64,000 bases of DNA from an uncultured Prevotellaceae bacterium (GCA_947166345.1 CAMVDU010000006.1:21685-85684); one strand, 5' to 3'; counted from the first letter of the stretch, positions 52,043 through 60,696 are shown. A program made the numbers and translations. Notes: generated by a model not told the origin, from the letters alone.

Positions 52043-52744
52043 ATGATTTATTCAAAGGAAGTTGAAAACATGTGCGTTGTGGCCAAAGGCCCCAACCACG
52101 GTCCTGCTCCCATCCCCGAAGAGGGCAAGTGGATTCAGGCCAAAGAGATCAAGGACATTTCGGGCTATACCCACGGTATTGGCTGGTGCGCTCCTCAGCA
52201 GGGTGCTTGTAAGCTGAGCCTGAACGTGAAGGACGGCGTTATTCAGGAGGCTCTTGTTGAGACCATCGGTTGCACGGGTATGACTCACTCAGCTGCTATG
52301 GCTTCTGAGATTCTGCCTGGTAAGACCATCCTCGAGGCTCTGAACACCGACCTCGTTTGCGATGCTATCAACACCGCTATGCGCGAGTTGTTCCTGCAGA
52401 TTGTCTATGGACGCACACAGAGTGCTTTCTCTGAGGGCGGTCTGGTTATCGGTGCTGGTCTGGAAGACCTGGGTAAGGGCCTGCGTTCACAGACTGGTAC
52501 GCTCTATGGCACCGTGGCCAAGGGTACCCGTTATCTGGAGCTCACCGAGGGTTACATCACCAAGCAGTTCCTGGACAAGGACAATCAGGTTTGCGGTTAC
52601 GAGTATGTTCACCTGGGCAAGATGATGGAAGCCATCAAGGACGGTATGGATGCCAACGAGGCTGTGAAGAAGTTCACCGGCTCTTATGGCCGTACTACTG
52701 CCGAGCAGGGAATCGTAAAAGTTATTGACCCACGTAAAGCATAA
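52043..52744 (+). CDS. NifU-like iron-sulfur scaffold protein
   Basis: 233 residues from ATG 52043 (MIYSKEVENMCVVAKGPNH); a longer frame back to 51884 crosses the galE terminator and promoter. GWCAPQQGACKL and VETIGCTGMTHSAAMASE resemble the Cys positions of NifU/IscU scaffolds. The pair with the next gene is conserved in several anaerobes. The codons are those of a strongly expressed gene. Assembly of Fe-S clusters is inferred; a role specific to the GGGtGRT partner is possible. Confidence 0.8.
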   Translation: MIYSKEVENMCVVAKGPNHGPAPIPEEGKWIQAKEIKDISGYTHGIGWCAPQQGACKLSLNVKDGVIQEALVETIGCTGMTHSAAMASEILPGKTILEALNTDLVCDAINTAMRELFLQIVYGRTQSAFSEGGLVIGAGLEDLGKGLRSQTGTLYGTVAKGTRYLELTEGYITKQFLDKDNQVCGYEYVHLGKMMEAIKDGMDANEAVKKFTGSYGRTTAEQGIVKVIDPRKA

Positions 52745-52752
52745 AAGGAGGA
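52744..52752 (+). promoter_or_regulatory. Unusual Shine-Dalgarno sequence
   Basis: AAAGGAGGA with 8 bases to the ATG of the next gene. Strong SD sites are rare in Bacteroidetes and I see no other this good in the window. Confidence 0.65.
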
Positions 52753-52760
52753 ACTGAACT

Positions 52761-53774
52761 ATGATTAGAAAAGTATCATTCGAAAGTTACGAGCGTCGCA
52801 TCAATCAGGTGCTGGCTGCTCTGAAGGAGAACGGGATCAATAGCATCGAAGAGGCTAACGAGATCTGCGAGAAGGCTGGTGTTGACCCCTATCAGATGTG
52901 TGAAGAGACCCAGCGTATCTGCTTCGAGAACGCAAAGTGGGCCTATGTTTGCGGTGCTGCCATCGCTATCAAGAAGGGTGTGAAGAGCGCTGCTGAGGCT
53001 GCCGAGGCTATCGGTATCGGTCTGCAGAGCTTCTGTATCCCTGGTTCTGTGGCTGACGACCGTAAGGTTGGTCTGGGTCACGGTAACTTGGCTGCCCGTC
53101 TGCTGCGCGAGGAGACTGAGTGCTTCGCCTTCCTGGCTGGCCACGAGAGCTTCGCTGCTGCTGAGGGTGCTATCAAGATTGCCGAGAAGGCTAACAAGGT
53201 GCGTAAAAAGCCCCTCCGCGTTATCCTGAACGGTCTGGGTAAGGACGCTGCTATGATCATCAGCCGTATCAACGGTTTCACCTATGTACAGACACAGTTC
53301 GACTACTACACTGGTGAGGTGAAGGTCGTGAAGGAAGTGCCCTATTCTGACGGTCCCCGTGCTAAGGTAAAGTGCTATGGTGCTGACGACGTTCGTGAGG
53401 GTGTTGCTATTCTGTGGAAGGAGAACGTTGACGTATCTATCACCGGTAACTCTACCAACCCCACCCGCTTCCAGCACCCCGTAGCTGGTACCTATAAGAA
53501 GGAGCGCGTGCTCGCTGGCAAGCCCTACTTCTCAGTAGCTTCAGGTGGTGGTACCGGTCGTACCCTGCACCCCGATAACATGGCTGCAGGTCCCGCTTCT
53601 TACGGTATGACTGACACTCTGGGGCGTATGCACTCTGACGCTCAGTTCGCAGGTTCTTCTTCTGTTCCTGCTCACGTTGAGATGATGGGCTTCCTGGGTA
53701 TTGGTAACAACCCCATGGTAGGTGCTACTGTATCTATCGCCGTGGAGATTGACCTTGCTCTGAACAAGAAGTAA
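52761..53774 (+). CDS. GGGtGRT protein
   Basis: 337 residues containing the namesake motif SGGGTGRT (about 259-266) followed by LHPDNMAAGPASYGMTDTLGRMHSDAQFAG. The family is conserved in anaerobes and nearly always next to a NifU-like scaffold, as here, but has no known activity. N-terminal part: KVSFESYERRINQVLAALKENG, then a helical domain with two Cys (EICEKAGVD, QRICFENAKWAYVCG). No signal peptide. Highly expressed codon use; ends with a strong terminator. Confidence 0.88.
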   Translation: MIRKVSFESYERRINQVLAALKENGINSIEEANEICEKAGVDPYQMCEETQRICFENAKWAYVCGAAIAIKKGVKSAAEAAEAIGIGLQSFCIPGSVADDRKVGLGHGNLAARLLREETECFAFLAGHESFAAAEGAIKIAEKANKVRKKPLRVILNGLGKDAAMIISRINGFTYVQTQFDYYTGEVKVVKEVPYSDGPRAKVKCYGADDVREGVAILWKENVDVSITGNSTNPTRFQHPVAGTYKKERVLAGKPYFSVASGGGTGRTLHPDNMAAGPASYGMTDTLGRMHSDAQFAGSSSVPAHVEMMGFLGIGNNPMVGATVSIAVEIDLALNKK

Positions 53775-53796
53775 GAACAACCTATCTTTCATATTG

Positions 53797-53830
53797 AGGG
53801 CGTGCCAGTGATGACACGCCCTTTCTTTTT
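53797..53830 (+). terminator. Terminator of the GGGtGRT operon
   Basis: AGGGCGTG (53797-53804) pairs with CACGCCCT (53815-53822), then a T-rich tail. Core GTGCCA-gtga-TGACAC as in two other hairpins of the window. Confidence 0.85.
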
Positions 53831-53869
53831 TGTTTAGGAAACAGACCTAAGCATTCTTCTCTCTTGTTT

Positions 53870-54643
53870 TCAGGAAACAGCCATGCGCATCCCTCCCTCT
53901 AGCCAGTTTATCGTGCTGACAACCATTGTGGCATAGCGATGAAGCTGGGTTGTCAGTTCCGCATGTATCCTGTACGCATCCAGATTGTTACGGCAGCTGC
54001 CTTTCAGCATCGGCCACAGCGTCTCTATGTCGTAGAGACCGGCATTGTGAAGGATGTGCAGTTCGTTGGCATGCGTGTCAAGCATCCTGACCGTCAGGCT
54101 CAACCTTTCCTTCCACGGACCTATATCCGTTCCCTTCTGCTCAGCAAACCTCAGTAGCGTTACGATGGCTGACCTCAGTTGACCAGTATTGTCAGTTATG
54201 TTGGGCAACATATTCTCGCCCACCTCTTTTCTCAGTTTACGATAGCTCGCCTTTCCCATTCCGTCGGAAAGGTCCCATTCTGCCACGTAGCAGGCCTTCA
54301 TATAGAACTCATCGTCATCATCCACGACACCTCCTTCTCCATAAAAATAGGGCTCATCCGAATAATCGGCTATCAGGTATGGATATCTCAGCAGGCAGTC
54401 GGTAACAATATGGGTATCATCAGGAAAGAGCAACAGCGGGGTGCTCCACGAATCGCGTGGGTTCATGATGAAGGTCCACACCATGTGATACAGCAGCATG
54501 TCCACATCCTCCCGTTGCAGGGGAAACAACTCATAGTCACATACACCTTCGCAAGTATTCACAGTCCTTCCCGACGAATGGCGCCCCACGAAGAAAGTAC
54601 CATCCGAAGGATCACTCTTCTCATACCACACCGACATCTTCAT
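53870..54643 (-). CDS. Unknown protein, third of a related trio
   Basis: 257 residues, cytoplasmic by appearance. Begins MKMSVWYEKSDPSD. The last 120 residues contain WKERLSLTVRML then HILHNAGLYDIETLW, matching the gene at 54705 (WYQRLADGREML, HILHNLGFFDPDTLW). An acidic run VVDDDDEF lies mid-protein. I do not recognise the family. Last gene of a three-gene minus-strand operon. Confidence 0.65.
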   Translation of the reverse strand: MKMSVWYEKSDPSDGTFFVGRHSSGRTVNTCEGVCDYELFPLQREDVDMLLYHMVWTFIMNPRDSWSTPLLLFPDDTHIVTDCLLRYPYLIADYSDEPYFYGEGGVVDDDDEFYMKACYVAEWDLSDGMGKASYRKLRKEVGENMLPNITDNTGQLRSAIVTLLRFAEQKGTDIGPWKERLSLTVRMLDTHANELHILHNAGLYDIETLWPMLKGSCRNNLDAYRIHAELTTQLHRYATMVVSTINWLEGGMRMAVS

Positions 54644-54659
54644 ATTGTTGAATTCTGAA

Positions 54660-54715
54660 TTATCAATTATCCATTATCAATTATCAATTGTCCATTGTTA
54701 ATTATCAATTGTCAT
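54660..54715 (-). repeat. 7-bp phased array, eight units
   Basis: ttatcaa, ttatcca, ttatcaa twice, ttgtcca, ttgttaa, ttatcaa, ttgtcat. In the minus sense each unit has TGA or TAA or both; the stop of the gene at 54705 is inside. Confidence 0.88.
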
Positions 54716-55391
54716 TTTTCATGTACCACATCCCGTTGACCACAAACATAGCAAACGAAGCCAGAAAGCGGTTCAGCGGTTCTCTCAACTCTGCGATTTC
54801 CTGTTCCGTCACCCCACCCTCCGTGAGGACGGCCCACAGCGTGTCGGGATCAAAGAATCCCAGGTTGTGCAGTATATGCATCCCATCATGCCTTTGTATC
54901 AGCATCTCCCTGCCGTCAGCAAGGCGTTGGTACCAGAGAGTCTCGTTTAGTCCCCACCTGTCCATACACAACATCACGTCCTCTATGGCCAGTAGCAGCT
55001 GGTTGGTCTCGTCGTGAAAGACGGGCAGTGGCAGTTTCTCTTTACTGGGATGAAACACCATGTCAGCATCCAGAAAGCCCTGAAACTCATGCTGTCCCCT
55101 GTTCATCGGTCCATGCGAGTGATAGACGGCTATCAATATCTCCTGACTGGATATCCCCTCCAACAGTTTCTTGAACATGGCGTGAGCCGAGGGAAAGATG
55201 AGGAATAGTTTCTGCTGCTGGTATTTCTTGGCAGTCTCCTTGATATGCAGACGTTCTTCCTCTGGAAACTCCACCTGATAGCGCTTGAAGTTGTTCGACG
55301 AAAGCATCGTCATCGCAGCCTTCACCATCAGATAGGTCTTCAGGTCCAGCTGCTGCTTCTTGATAGGATATAGATAATCGATCATAGACAT
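54705..55391 (-). CDS. Unknown protein, second of a related trio
   Basis: 228 residues without signal peptide. AVYHSHGPMNRGQHEF near 90 is a distinctive His-rich stretch. The C-terminal 110 residues are related to those of the next gene (W-x-x-RL-x3-R-x-L, then HILHN-x-G-x2-D-x2-TLW). The final residues NDN lie in a 7-base array. Function unknown. Confidence 0.65.
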   Translation of the reverse strand: MSMIDYLYPIKKQQLDLKTYLMVKAAMTMLSSNNFKRYQVEFPEEERLHIKETAKKYQQQKLFLIFPSAHAMFKKLLEGISSQEILIAVYHSHGPMNRGQHEFQGFLDADMVFHPSKEKLPLPVFHDETNQLLLAIEDVMLCMDRWGLNETLWYQRLADGREMLIQRHDGMHILHNLGFFDPDTLWAVLTEGGVTEQEIAELREPLNRFLASFAMFVVNGMWYMKNDN

Positions 55392-55407
55392 AGTTGCAAG
55401 ATGGGGT

Positions 55408-56280
55408 TCAACAATTGTTCACAGCATAAAGCACAGCCTGGCATTTCTCGTATTCCAATTGGTGTGTGGCCAACCTACACACTTCACCAGCATCCATCTG
55501 CAGCTCCTGCCACGAGCCCATGCCGCCACCCAACCACGTCTTACGCACCGCGACCATATATCTGTAGTAAGGTGCCGGTACGAAGTAAGGAAACTCTTGA
55601 CTGTGATATTGACGCTGGTAGTCATTCAGCACGCCAAAGGCATCCATGAACAAGTCGTGCCACCCCTTGCCTGGCGGTTCCGTGCCTGCCACACTTGCCA
55701 TGTCACAGAGTGCCTCTCGAAAGAGACTGATATTATCCTCGAACAGCGGCTTCTGTAGATGGACGTTAGCAAAGAAATGTTCGTCATACTTCAGGTCGTC
55801 ATTATCTCTGCGCAGCGTCAGCCTGCTCACCTCGCCCTGCTCATACCAGCAGAACACGGCGCACGTGTTGTTGCCCATCCACACCTCGGCATCATGCAGT
55901 TTGTAGCCGAAAATCATGGCAATATCCTTCAGACCCCTACTCTTCCGCTCTTCATACCAAGGCTGCAACAGTGCCATACCGTCGGCATTGCTCAACAGGA
56001 AGGGAGCATCACCACGCAAGGCTCGTCGCACAGCTACTGTCAGCTCTGCATAAGCCCAGTTGGGAAACGATGTCACGGCCCATCCAAAGTCGGGTACCTT
56101 CCTGTCCTTCACCTCCAATGGATGCTTCTTCAACACGGGCTTTGCTATGAACGCACGCCGTTGCTGTTCCAGCTTTTCAAGGTCGTCCTCCACGTCAAGA
56201 TGGCGTACACCACCCTGGTGACAGTATTCCACCGTCTTCCACTTTTCATACCACGGTTTCAGCACATCGTTCTCTTCCAT
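55408..56280 (-). CDS. Unknown protein, first of a related trio
   Basis: 290 residues without signal peptide. Two similar stretches, LKPWYEKWKT (about 7) and LLQPWYEERKS (about 105), suggest an internal duplication; the third gene of the trio also begins with VWYEKSD. Its C-terminal helix is only loosely like the other two. It is followed after 16 bases by the next gene. Function unknown. Confidence 0.65.
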   Translation of the reverse strand: MEENDVLKPWYEKWKTVEYCHQGGVRHLDVEDDLEKLEQQRRAFIAKPVLKKHPLEVKDRKVPDFGWAVTSFPNWAYAELTVAVRRALRGDAPFLLSNADGMALLQPWYEERKSRGLKDIAMIFGYKLHDAEVWMGNNTCAVFCWYEQGEVSRLTLRRDNDDLKYDEHFFANVHLQKPLFEDNISLFREALCDMASVAGTEPPGKGWHDLFMDAFGVLNDYQRQYHSQEFPYFVPAPYYRYMVAVRKTWLGGGMGSWQELQMDAGEVCRLATHQLEYEKCQAVLYAVNNC

Positions 56281-56298
56281 GAATCATCGTTTTGCCTG

Positions 56299-56329
56299 CG
56301 AAGGTACGAAATAAATATGAACTCTCAAA
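56299..56329 (-). promoter_or_regulatory. Promoter of the unknown trio
   Basis: TTTG (56329-56326), 19 bases, TACCTTCG (56306-56299) on the minus strand; one departure from the -7 consensus. Confidence 0.55.
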
Positions 56330-56434
56330 ACAATTATCAGAAAAAAAACGTTTCACTTCGCATCGTGGAGATAGAGTTTCTCAAAGATGTTAAATAAAAA
56401 TGGCTTTTTCTTTCGTTTTGTACAAAATAATCAC

Positions 56435-56442
56435 TACCTTTG
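56435..56442 (+). promoter_or_regulatory. -7 box of pgi
   Basis: TACCTTTG 35 bases before the ATG; TTTC at 56411-56414 fits the upstream position. Confidence 0.5.
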
Positions 56443-56477
56443 CACAGAAATTCAGCAAACAAACGATCTGTTAGATT

Positions 56478-57833
56478 ATGAAGAATATCAAGCTTGACAT
56501 TACAAAGGCGTCCTGCTTCCTGAAGGAGGGCGCAGTAAAGGCTTTCGAGCCCAAGGTAAAGGACGCTCAGGTGGCTTTGGAACAGGGCACCTGTCCAGGT
56601 AACGACTTTTTGGGATGGCTGCATCTGCCCAGCAGCATCACTCCCGCATTCATCGCCGAGATTGAGGCTACAGCCAAGGTATTGCGCGACAACTGCGAGG
56701 CCGTGGTGGTGGCTGGTATCGGTGGCTCTTATCTGGGTGCCCGTGCCGTCATTGAGGCCCTGAGCAACAGCTTCGGCTGGCTGATTCAGGACAAGCAGAA
56801 TCCTACCATTCTCTTTGCCGGCAACAACATCGGCGAGGACTACCTGTTTGAGCTCACAGAATACCTGAAGGGCAAGAAGTTTGGCGTCATCAATATCTCT
56901 AAGAGTGGTACCACCACCGAGACCGCCCTCACCTTCCGTCTGCTGAAGAAGCAATGTGAGGAGCAGCGTGGTAAGGAGGAAGCCAAGAAGGTGATCGTGG
57001 CTGTGACCGATGCCAAGCGTGGTGCTGCCCGTACCTGTGCCGACAAGGAAGGCTACAAGAGCTTCATCATCCCCGACAATGTGGGTGGTCGCTTCTCTGT
57101 ATTGACTCCCGTTGGTCTGCTGCCTATTGCCTGCGCCGGTTTCGATATCAAGCAGTTGGTAGGTGGTGCCCAGGATATGGAGAAGGCTTGTGCCGAGAAC
57201 GTTCCGTTCGAGGAGAACCCCGCCGCCCAGTATGCTGCTGTGCGTAATGCTCTGTATCAGAATGGCAAGAAGATAGAGATCATGGTGAACTACCAGCCCA
57301 AGCTCCATTTCATGAGCGAGTGGTGGAAGCAGCTCTACGGCGAGTCTGAGGGTAAGGACAAGAAGGGTATCTTCCCCGCCAGCGTTGACTTCACTACCGA
57401 CCTGCACTCTATGGGTCAGTGGATTCAGGATGGCGAGCGCACCATCTTTGAGACGGTCATCTCTGTTGAGGAGCCCGAGAAGAAGTTGCTGTTCCCCAGC
57501 GACGAGGAGAACCTGGACGGTCTGAACTTCCTGGCAGGCAAGCGTGTCGATGAGGTGAACAAGATGGCAGAGCTGGGTACCCGTCTGGCTCACGTGGACG
57601 GTGGTGTGCCCAATATCCGCATCTCTGTGCCCAAACTCAACGAGTACTACATTGGTCAGCTCATCTACTTCTTCGAGATTGGCTGTGGCATCAGCGGCAA
57701 CGTGCTGGGCGTGAACCCCTTCAACCAACCTGGTGTAGAGGCCTACAAGAAGAATATGTTTGCCCTGCTCGACAAGCCTGGCTATGAGGCAGAAAGCAAG
57801 GCTATCAAGGAGCGCCTGGCAAGTGAAAAGTGA
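56478..57833 (+). CDS. pgi: Glucose-6-phosphate isomerase
   Basis: 451 residues of the short bacterial type. [18 protein letters not shown] and [16 protein letters not shown] bind the sugar phosphate; the catalytic Glu is in the QYAAVRNAL region and [14 protein letters not shown] closes the site. Interconverts glucose 6-phosphate and fructose 6-phosphate. The last residues SEK and the stop are encoded by a 7-base array, just as in tatA. Confidence 0.95.
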   Translation: MKNIKLDITKASCFLKEGAVKAFEPKVKDAQVALEQGTCPGNDFLGWLHLPSSITPAFIAEIEATAKVLRDNCEAVVVAGIGGSYLGARAVIEALSNSFGWLIQDKQNPTILFAGNNIGEDYLFELTEYLKGKKFGVINISKSGTTTETALTFRLLKKQCEEQRGKEEAKKVIVAVTDAKRGAARTCADKEGYKSFIIPDNVGGRFSVLTPVGLLPIACAGFDIKQLVGGAQDMEKACAENVPFEENPAAQYAAVRNALYQNGKKIEIMVNYQPKLHFMSEWWKQLYGESEGKDKKGIFPASVDFTTDLHSMGQWIQDGERTIFETVISVEEPEKKLLFPSDEENLDGLNFLAGKRVDEVNKMAELGTRLAHVDGGVPNIRISVPKLNEYYIGQLIYFFEIGCGISGNVLGVNPFNQPGVEAYKKNMFALLDKPGYEAESKAIKERLASEK

Positions 57834-57871
57834 ATAGTGAATAGTGAATAATTTGCTACCGCATTAAAGTG
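57821..57871 (+). repeat. pgi-HAD junction repeat with GCTACCGC core
   Basis: agtgaaa, then agtgaat three times, AATTT, core GCTACCGC, then AAGTGA giving the GTG start of the next gene. Same layout as at 24822-24866. Confidence 0.78.
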
Positions 57872-58591
57872 AAAGAAATTATTCAGCATTACTTAGAGAA
57901 GCACGGCTTTGAGCAGTTGAGCCCCAAAGCCGTGCTTTTCGATATGGACGGGGTGCTCTACAACTCGATGCCCAACCATGCTGTGGCCTGGCAGCAGTCC
58001 ATGGCCCTGTTTGGCATCACGATGAGTGCCCACGATGCCTATGCCACCGAGGGAGCCCGTGGTGTGGATACTATCCGCATGATGGTGAAGCAACAGCAGG
58101 GACGCGACATTGACGAGGCCGAGGCCCAGCGAATGTACGATGAGAAGACGCGCCTGTTTCATCAGCTGCCGGAGGCCAAGGTGATGGATGGCATTCCTGA
58201 ACTGATGGCCCAGATTCATGCTGATGGGTTGACCATTGGTGTGGTGACAGGTAGTGGTCAGCGTCCGCTCATCAACCGTTTGCTGACCGATTTCAAGGGT
58301 TATCTCACAGAAGACCGCATCGTGACGGCCTATGATGTGAAGCGTGGTAAACCCAATCCCGATCCCTATCTGATGGGACTGCAAAAGTGTGGTGGGCTGA
58401 ACCCTTGGGAGGCCATCGTCGTGGAGAATGCCCCTCTGGGTGTGAAGGCTGGTGTGGCTGCCTGCATTTTCACCATTGCCGTGAACACGGGGCCCCTACC
58501 CGACGTTGAACTGAAAGATGCTGGTGCCAACCTCGTTTTTCCATCCATGCCGCAACTCAGCGATGAATGGAACTCCTTAAAAATCCGCTAA
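57869..58591 (+). CDS. HAD hydrolase, beta-phosphoglucomutase-like
   Basis: 240 residues. FDMDGVLYNSMPNH carries the two catalytic Asp (motif I), TGSGQ motif II, and KPNPDPYLMGLQK motif III with the Lys. The cap domain is of the beta-phosphoglucomutase subfamily. It dephosphorylates or isomerises a sugar phosphate; substrate unknown. The GTG start is supplied by the junction repeat. Confidence 0.85.
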   Translation: MKEIIQHYLEKHGFEQLSPKAVLFDMDGVLYNSMPNHAVAWQQSMALFGITMSAHDAYATEGARGVDTIRMMVKQQQGRDIDEAEAQRMYDEKTRLFHQLPEAKVMDGIPELMAQIHADGLTIGVVTGSGQRPLINRLLTDFKGYLTEDRIVTAYDVKRGKPNPDPYLMGLQKCGGLNPWEAIVVENAPLGVKAGVAACIFTIAVNTGPLPDVELKDAGANLVFPSMPQLSDEWNSLKIR

Positions 58592-58640
58592 CTCCCGTTA
58601 ACTCCCGCGGTCGCAGACCGCTAACTCCCGTTAACTTCCT
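58586..58640. repeat. TAACTCCCG array with GCA-loop hairpin
   Basis: TAACTCCCGT units flank GCGGTC-GCA-GACCGC (58607-58621). The HAD stop codon is in the first TAACTCC. The same elements occur at 62590-62755. Confidence 0.75.
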
Positions 58641-58645
58641 AAAAA

Positions 58646-59221
58646 TCAGACGCCCTCGTCTGGATTTTCCTCATACATATAGTCAATGGTCAACTGTTCG
58701 CACTTGCCATTAGTGTAATAGTTGAACAGGAGATTGTCGTCATCAACGGCATCGGGCAACTGTAGGCACACATTGAAATAGTGGAACACGCCATTCTCGT
58801 CAATCTCGGGCGTCACACTCTTCAGCACAGCCTTCTGGGCATAGACCTGCCTCTCGCGTTCCTCTTTTATATATGATAGGAACATCGACTTGGTGAGGCG
58901 ATGGTTGAACAGCACGGTGCCTCCATCCTTCTTCAGCAGGCTCACATCAAACACATTGTCCATATATTCCTGACCAAACTCGTCTTTGACCATCTGGGTG
59001 CTGTCAGCCGACTGACAAGCAATATCGACAGTACAAGCCACACCCTCCCACTTGGCCGCCGTTGCTGTGTGTGCTTGCACCATAGACTTCGGCTCGCCAG
59101 GACGAGGTATCTCAAAGTTCTCAGCATACTGAGCCGTGTCCTTCGGCTCTTCCTTATCCTTGCAGGCGCTCAGCAGAACCATGCCGAGGCATGCCATCAT
59201 GATTCCAATTGTTTTCTTCAT
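58646..59221 (-). CDS. DUF4738-like lipoprotein
   Basis: 191 residues with lipobox LLSAC (Cys20). FDVSLLKKDGGTVLFNHRLTKSMFLSYI and the later FHYFNVCLQLPD are reminiscent of DUF4738 lipoproteins of Prevotella and Bacteroides. Mature protein is beta-rich. Function unknown. Single gene with its own -7 box. Confidence 0.68.
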   Translation of the reverse strand: MKKTIGIMMACLGMVLLSACKDKEEPKDTAQYAENFEIPRPGEPKSMVQAHTATAAKWEGVACTVDIACQSADSTQMVKDEFGQEYMDNVFDVSLLKKDGGTVLFNHRLTKSMFLSYIKEERERQVYAQKAVLKSVTPEIDENGVFHYFNVCLQLPDAVDDDNLLFNYYTNGKCEQLTIDYMYEENPDEGV

Positions 59222-59229
59222 ATCGCTTG

Positions 59230-59237
59230 CAAAATTA
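59230..59237 (-). promoter_or_regulatory. -7 box of the DUF4738-like gene
   Basis: TAATTTTG on the minus strand, 8 bases before the ATG. Confidence 0.45.
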
Positions 59238-59303
59238 CGAAAAAGTTGAGAGTTGAGCGATGAGAGGGGCGAGTTTTTTGCGCGCTACCATGTTAAAAAA
59301 CAC

Positions 59304-59330
59304 AAAAAACGCCTGCCGTCGATGCGGCAG
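59304..59330 (-). terminator. Terminator of the DUF4890-like gene
   Basis: CTGCCG/CGGCAG (59313-59318 and 59325-59330) with a six-base loop; on the minus strand it is followed by GCG and TTTTTT. Confidence 0.75.
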
Positions 59331-59357
59331 ACGCTTTGTCATCCTGAAACTTTCTTT

Positions 59358-59861
59358 TTACTTTTTCATATTGGGACGGCCCTGATGACCACCACCCATG
59401 CGCTCCATGCGCTTTTGCTCATCGGCCTTGTACGACTTGAACTGCTCCTCGTTCATGATCTCCTTCAGACTGGCATCATAGGCCTCGCGGTTCTCCCGCA
59501 TCTTGGCACGCATGCTGTCCATCTGCTCGGGCTTGAAGTCGGGGCGTCCCTGGGGTCTTCCCTGTGGACGACCTTCGGGTCTGCCTTCGGGTCTGCCCTG
59601 TGGACGACCACCCATCTTCTTGCCTGGGCGTCCCATGTGCATACCGTGACCCATCTTGTCAGCAAACTCGGTGTTCAGGGTCAGCAGCTTCTCGGCCTGC
59701 TTCTCGTCAAGGCCATAGCGCTCTACCATCATGTCGGTACGCTGCTTTACCATCTCTGTCTTGTCGGCGGGCTTCTTCTTGGGCATCTGCTTTTCTCCCT
59801 CCTGAGCCATCATTGTGGCACTCATCATCAAGGCGACAATCGCCAAAATCATCTTCTTCAT
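59358..59861 (-). CDS. DUF4890-like secreted protein, Arg-Pro-Gly repeats
   Basis: 167 residues, signal peptide 1-20 (ATMMAQ). Helix-rich and highly charged, with Met/Gln-rich helices on both sides of a GRPQGRPEGRP-type repeat (about 85-107). The helices MVERYGLDEKQAEKLLTLNTEF and YDASLKEIMNEEQFKSYK resemble the LTxxQ-like helices of Spy/CpxP chaperones, so an envelope stress role is possible. A stand-alone gene. Confidence 0.75.
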   Translation of the reverse strand: MKKMILAIVALMMSATMMAQEGEKQMPKKKPADKTEMVKQRTDMMVERYGLDEKQAEKLLTLNTEFADKMGHGMHMGRPGKKMGGRPQGRPEGRPEGRPQGRPQGRPDFKPEQMDSMRAKMRENREAYDASLKEIMNEEQFKSYKADEQKRMERMGGGHQGRPNMKK

Positions 59862-59996
59862 ATTAGTTACTTTTTTTAGACATTAAACTTTTATGTTATT
59901 GTTTTTGCGTTGCAACTAATAGTCTGACGAAAGATCTTGGAAATGGTTTAAGTAAGGTTGTGATTTTAGCAAATTTTAATAGTAACGTGCTCTGTA

Positions 59997-60692
59997 TCAG
60001 TCAACACCCACAACGGTGAGCACCTCGCCATCCACCTTGAAGCGCACATCACGGCACTTCCACGACAGGGCATAGACGCGCTCTGGGTCATGATGGTACT
60101 GCGGACGGGGATCAAGGGCCAGCACCTGGCGTAGACCCTCCAGCTCTTCAGGGGAAATGCGTGCAGCCAACGCCTCTGGAAACTCCACCTTGAGCATGGT
60201 CCACCCCCGCTCATCCACAAAGCCGCTCCTGGCCTCGGGATGGCTGTCGGCATAGACCACATAGGGTTTCACATCGTAGATGGGCGTACCGTCCATCAGG
60301 TCGGCACCATCCACATGGATCACAGGTCCCAGGCTGTCGTGCATCTCTATCTTGTTAATATGTACGCACGAGAGTCCCAGCCCATTGGGACGGAAGGGAG
60401 AACGCGAGGCAAACACCCCCACCCGCTCGTTGCCACCCAGACGGGGAGGACGCACAGTGAGTTTCCCGTTGAATCCATCAAAGTTGAAGGTTTCATGATT
60501 CATGTTTGCCGAGAACTCCCAGATAAGCCACAGATAGTCAAAGTGTTCCAGTCCGCGCACAGCCTCCTCATGACGGTAGCGGGGCACAAACACAATCTCT
60601 CCCTTCACCCCATTGGCAAGACCGCTCTGACGCGGAATGCCAAACTTCGAGGTGAGTGGCGAGTGGAAATGGGCTATCGGTTCAACAAACAT
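59997..60692 (-). CDS. trmO: tRNA (adenine(37)-N6)-methyltransferase TrmO
   Basis: 231 residues. PIAHFHSPLTSKFGIPRQSG, LEHFDYLWLIWEFS and FASRSPFRPNGLGLS are the TsaA/TrmO motifs. Methylates N6 of t6A37 in tRNA using SAM, so it acts on the product of the TsaD pathway. Transcribed from a -7 box four bases before the ATG, hence nearly leaderless. Confidence 0.92.
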   Translation of the reverse strand: MFVEPIAHFHSPLTSKFGIPRQSGLANGVKGEIVFVPRYRHEEAVRGLEHFDYLWLIWEFSANMNHETFNFDGFNGKLTVRPPRLGGNERVGVFASRSPFRPNGLGLSCVHINKIEMHDSLGPVIHVDGADLMDGTPIYDVKPYVVYADSHPEARSGFVDERGWTMLKVEFPEALAARISPEELEGLRQVLALDPRPQYHHDPERVYALSWKCRDVRFKVDGEVLTVVGVD

Positions 60693-60696
60693 GGTG

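Noticed and set aside
56337..57728. A 463-codon open frame antisense to pgi
   Set aside because: Its sequence is the mirror of optimal codons in pgi, with low-complexity Leu/His/Thr content and no family resemblance; pgi is certain.
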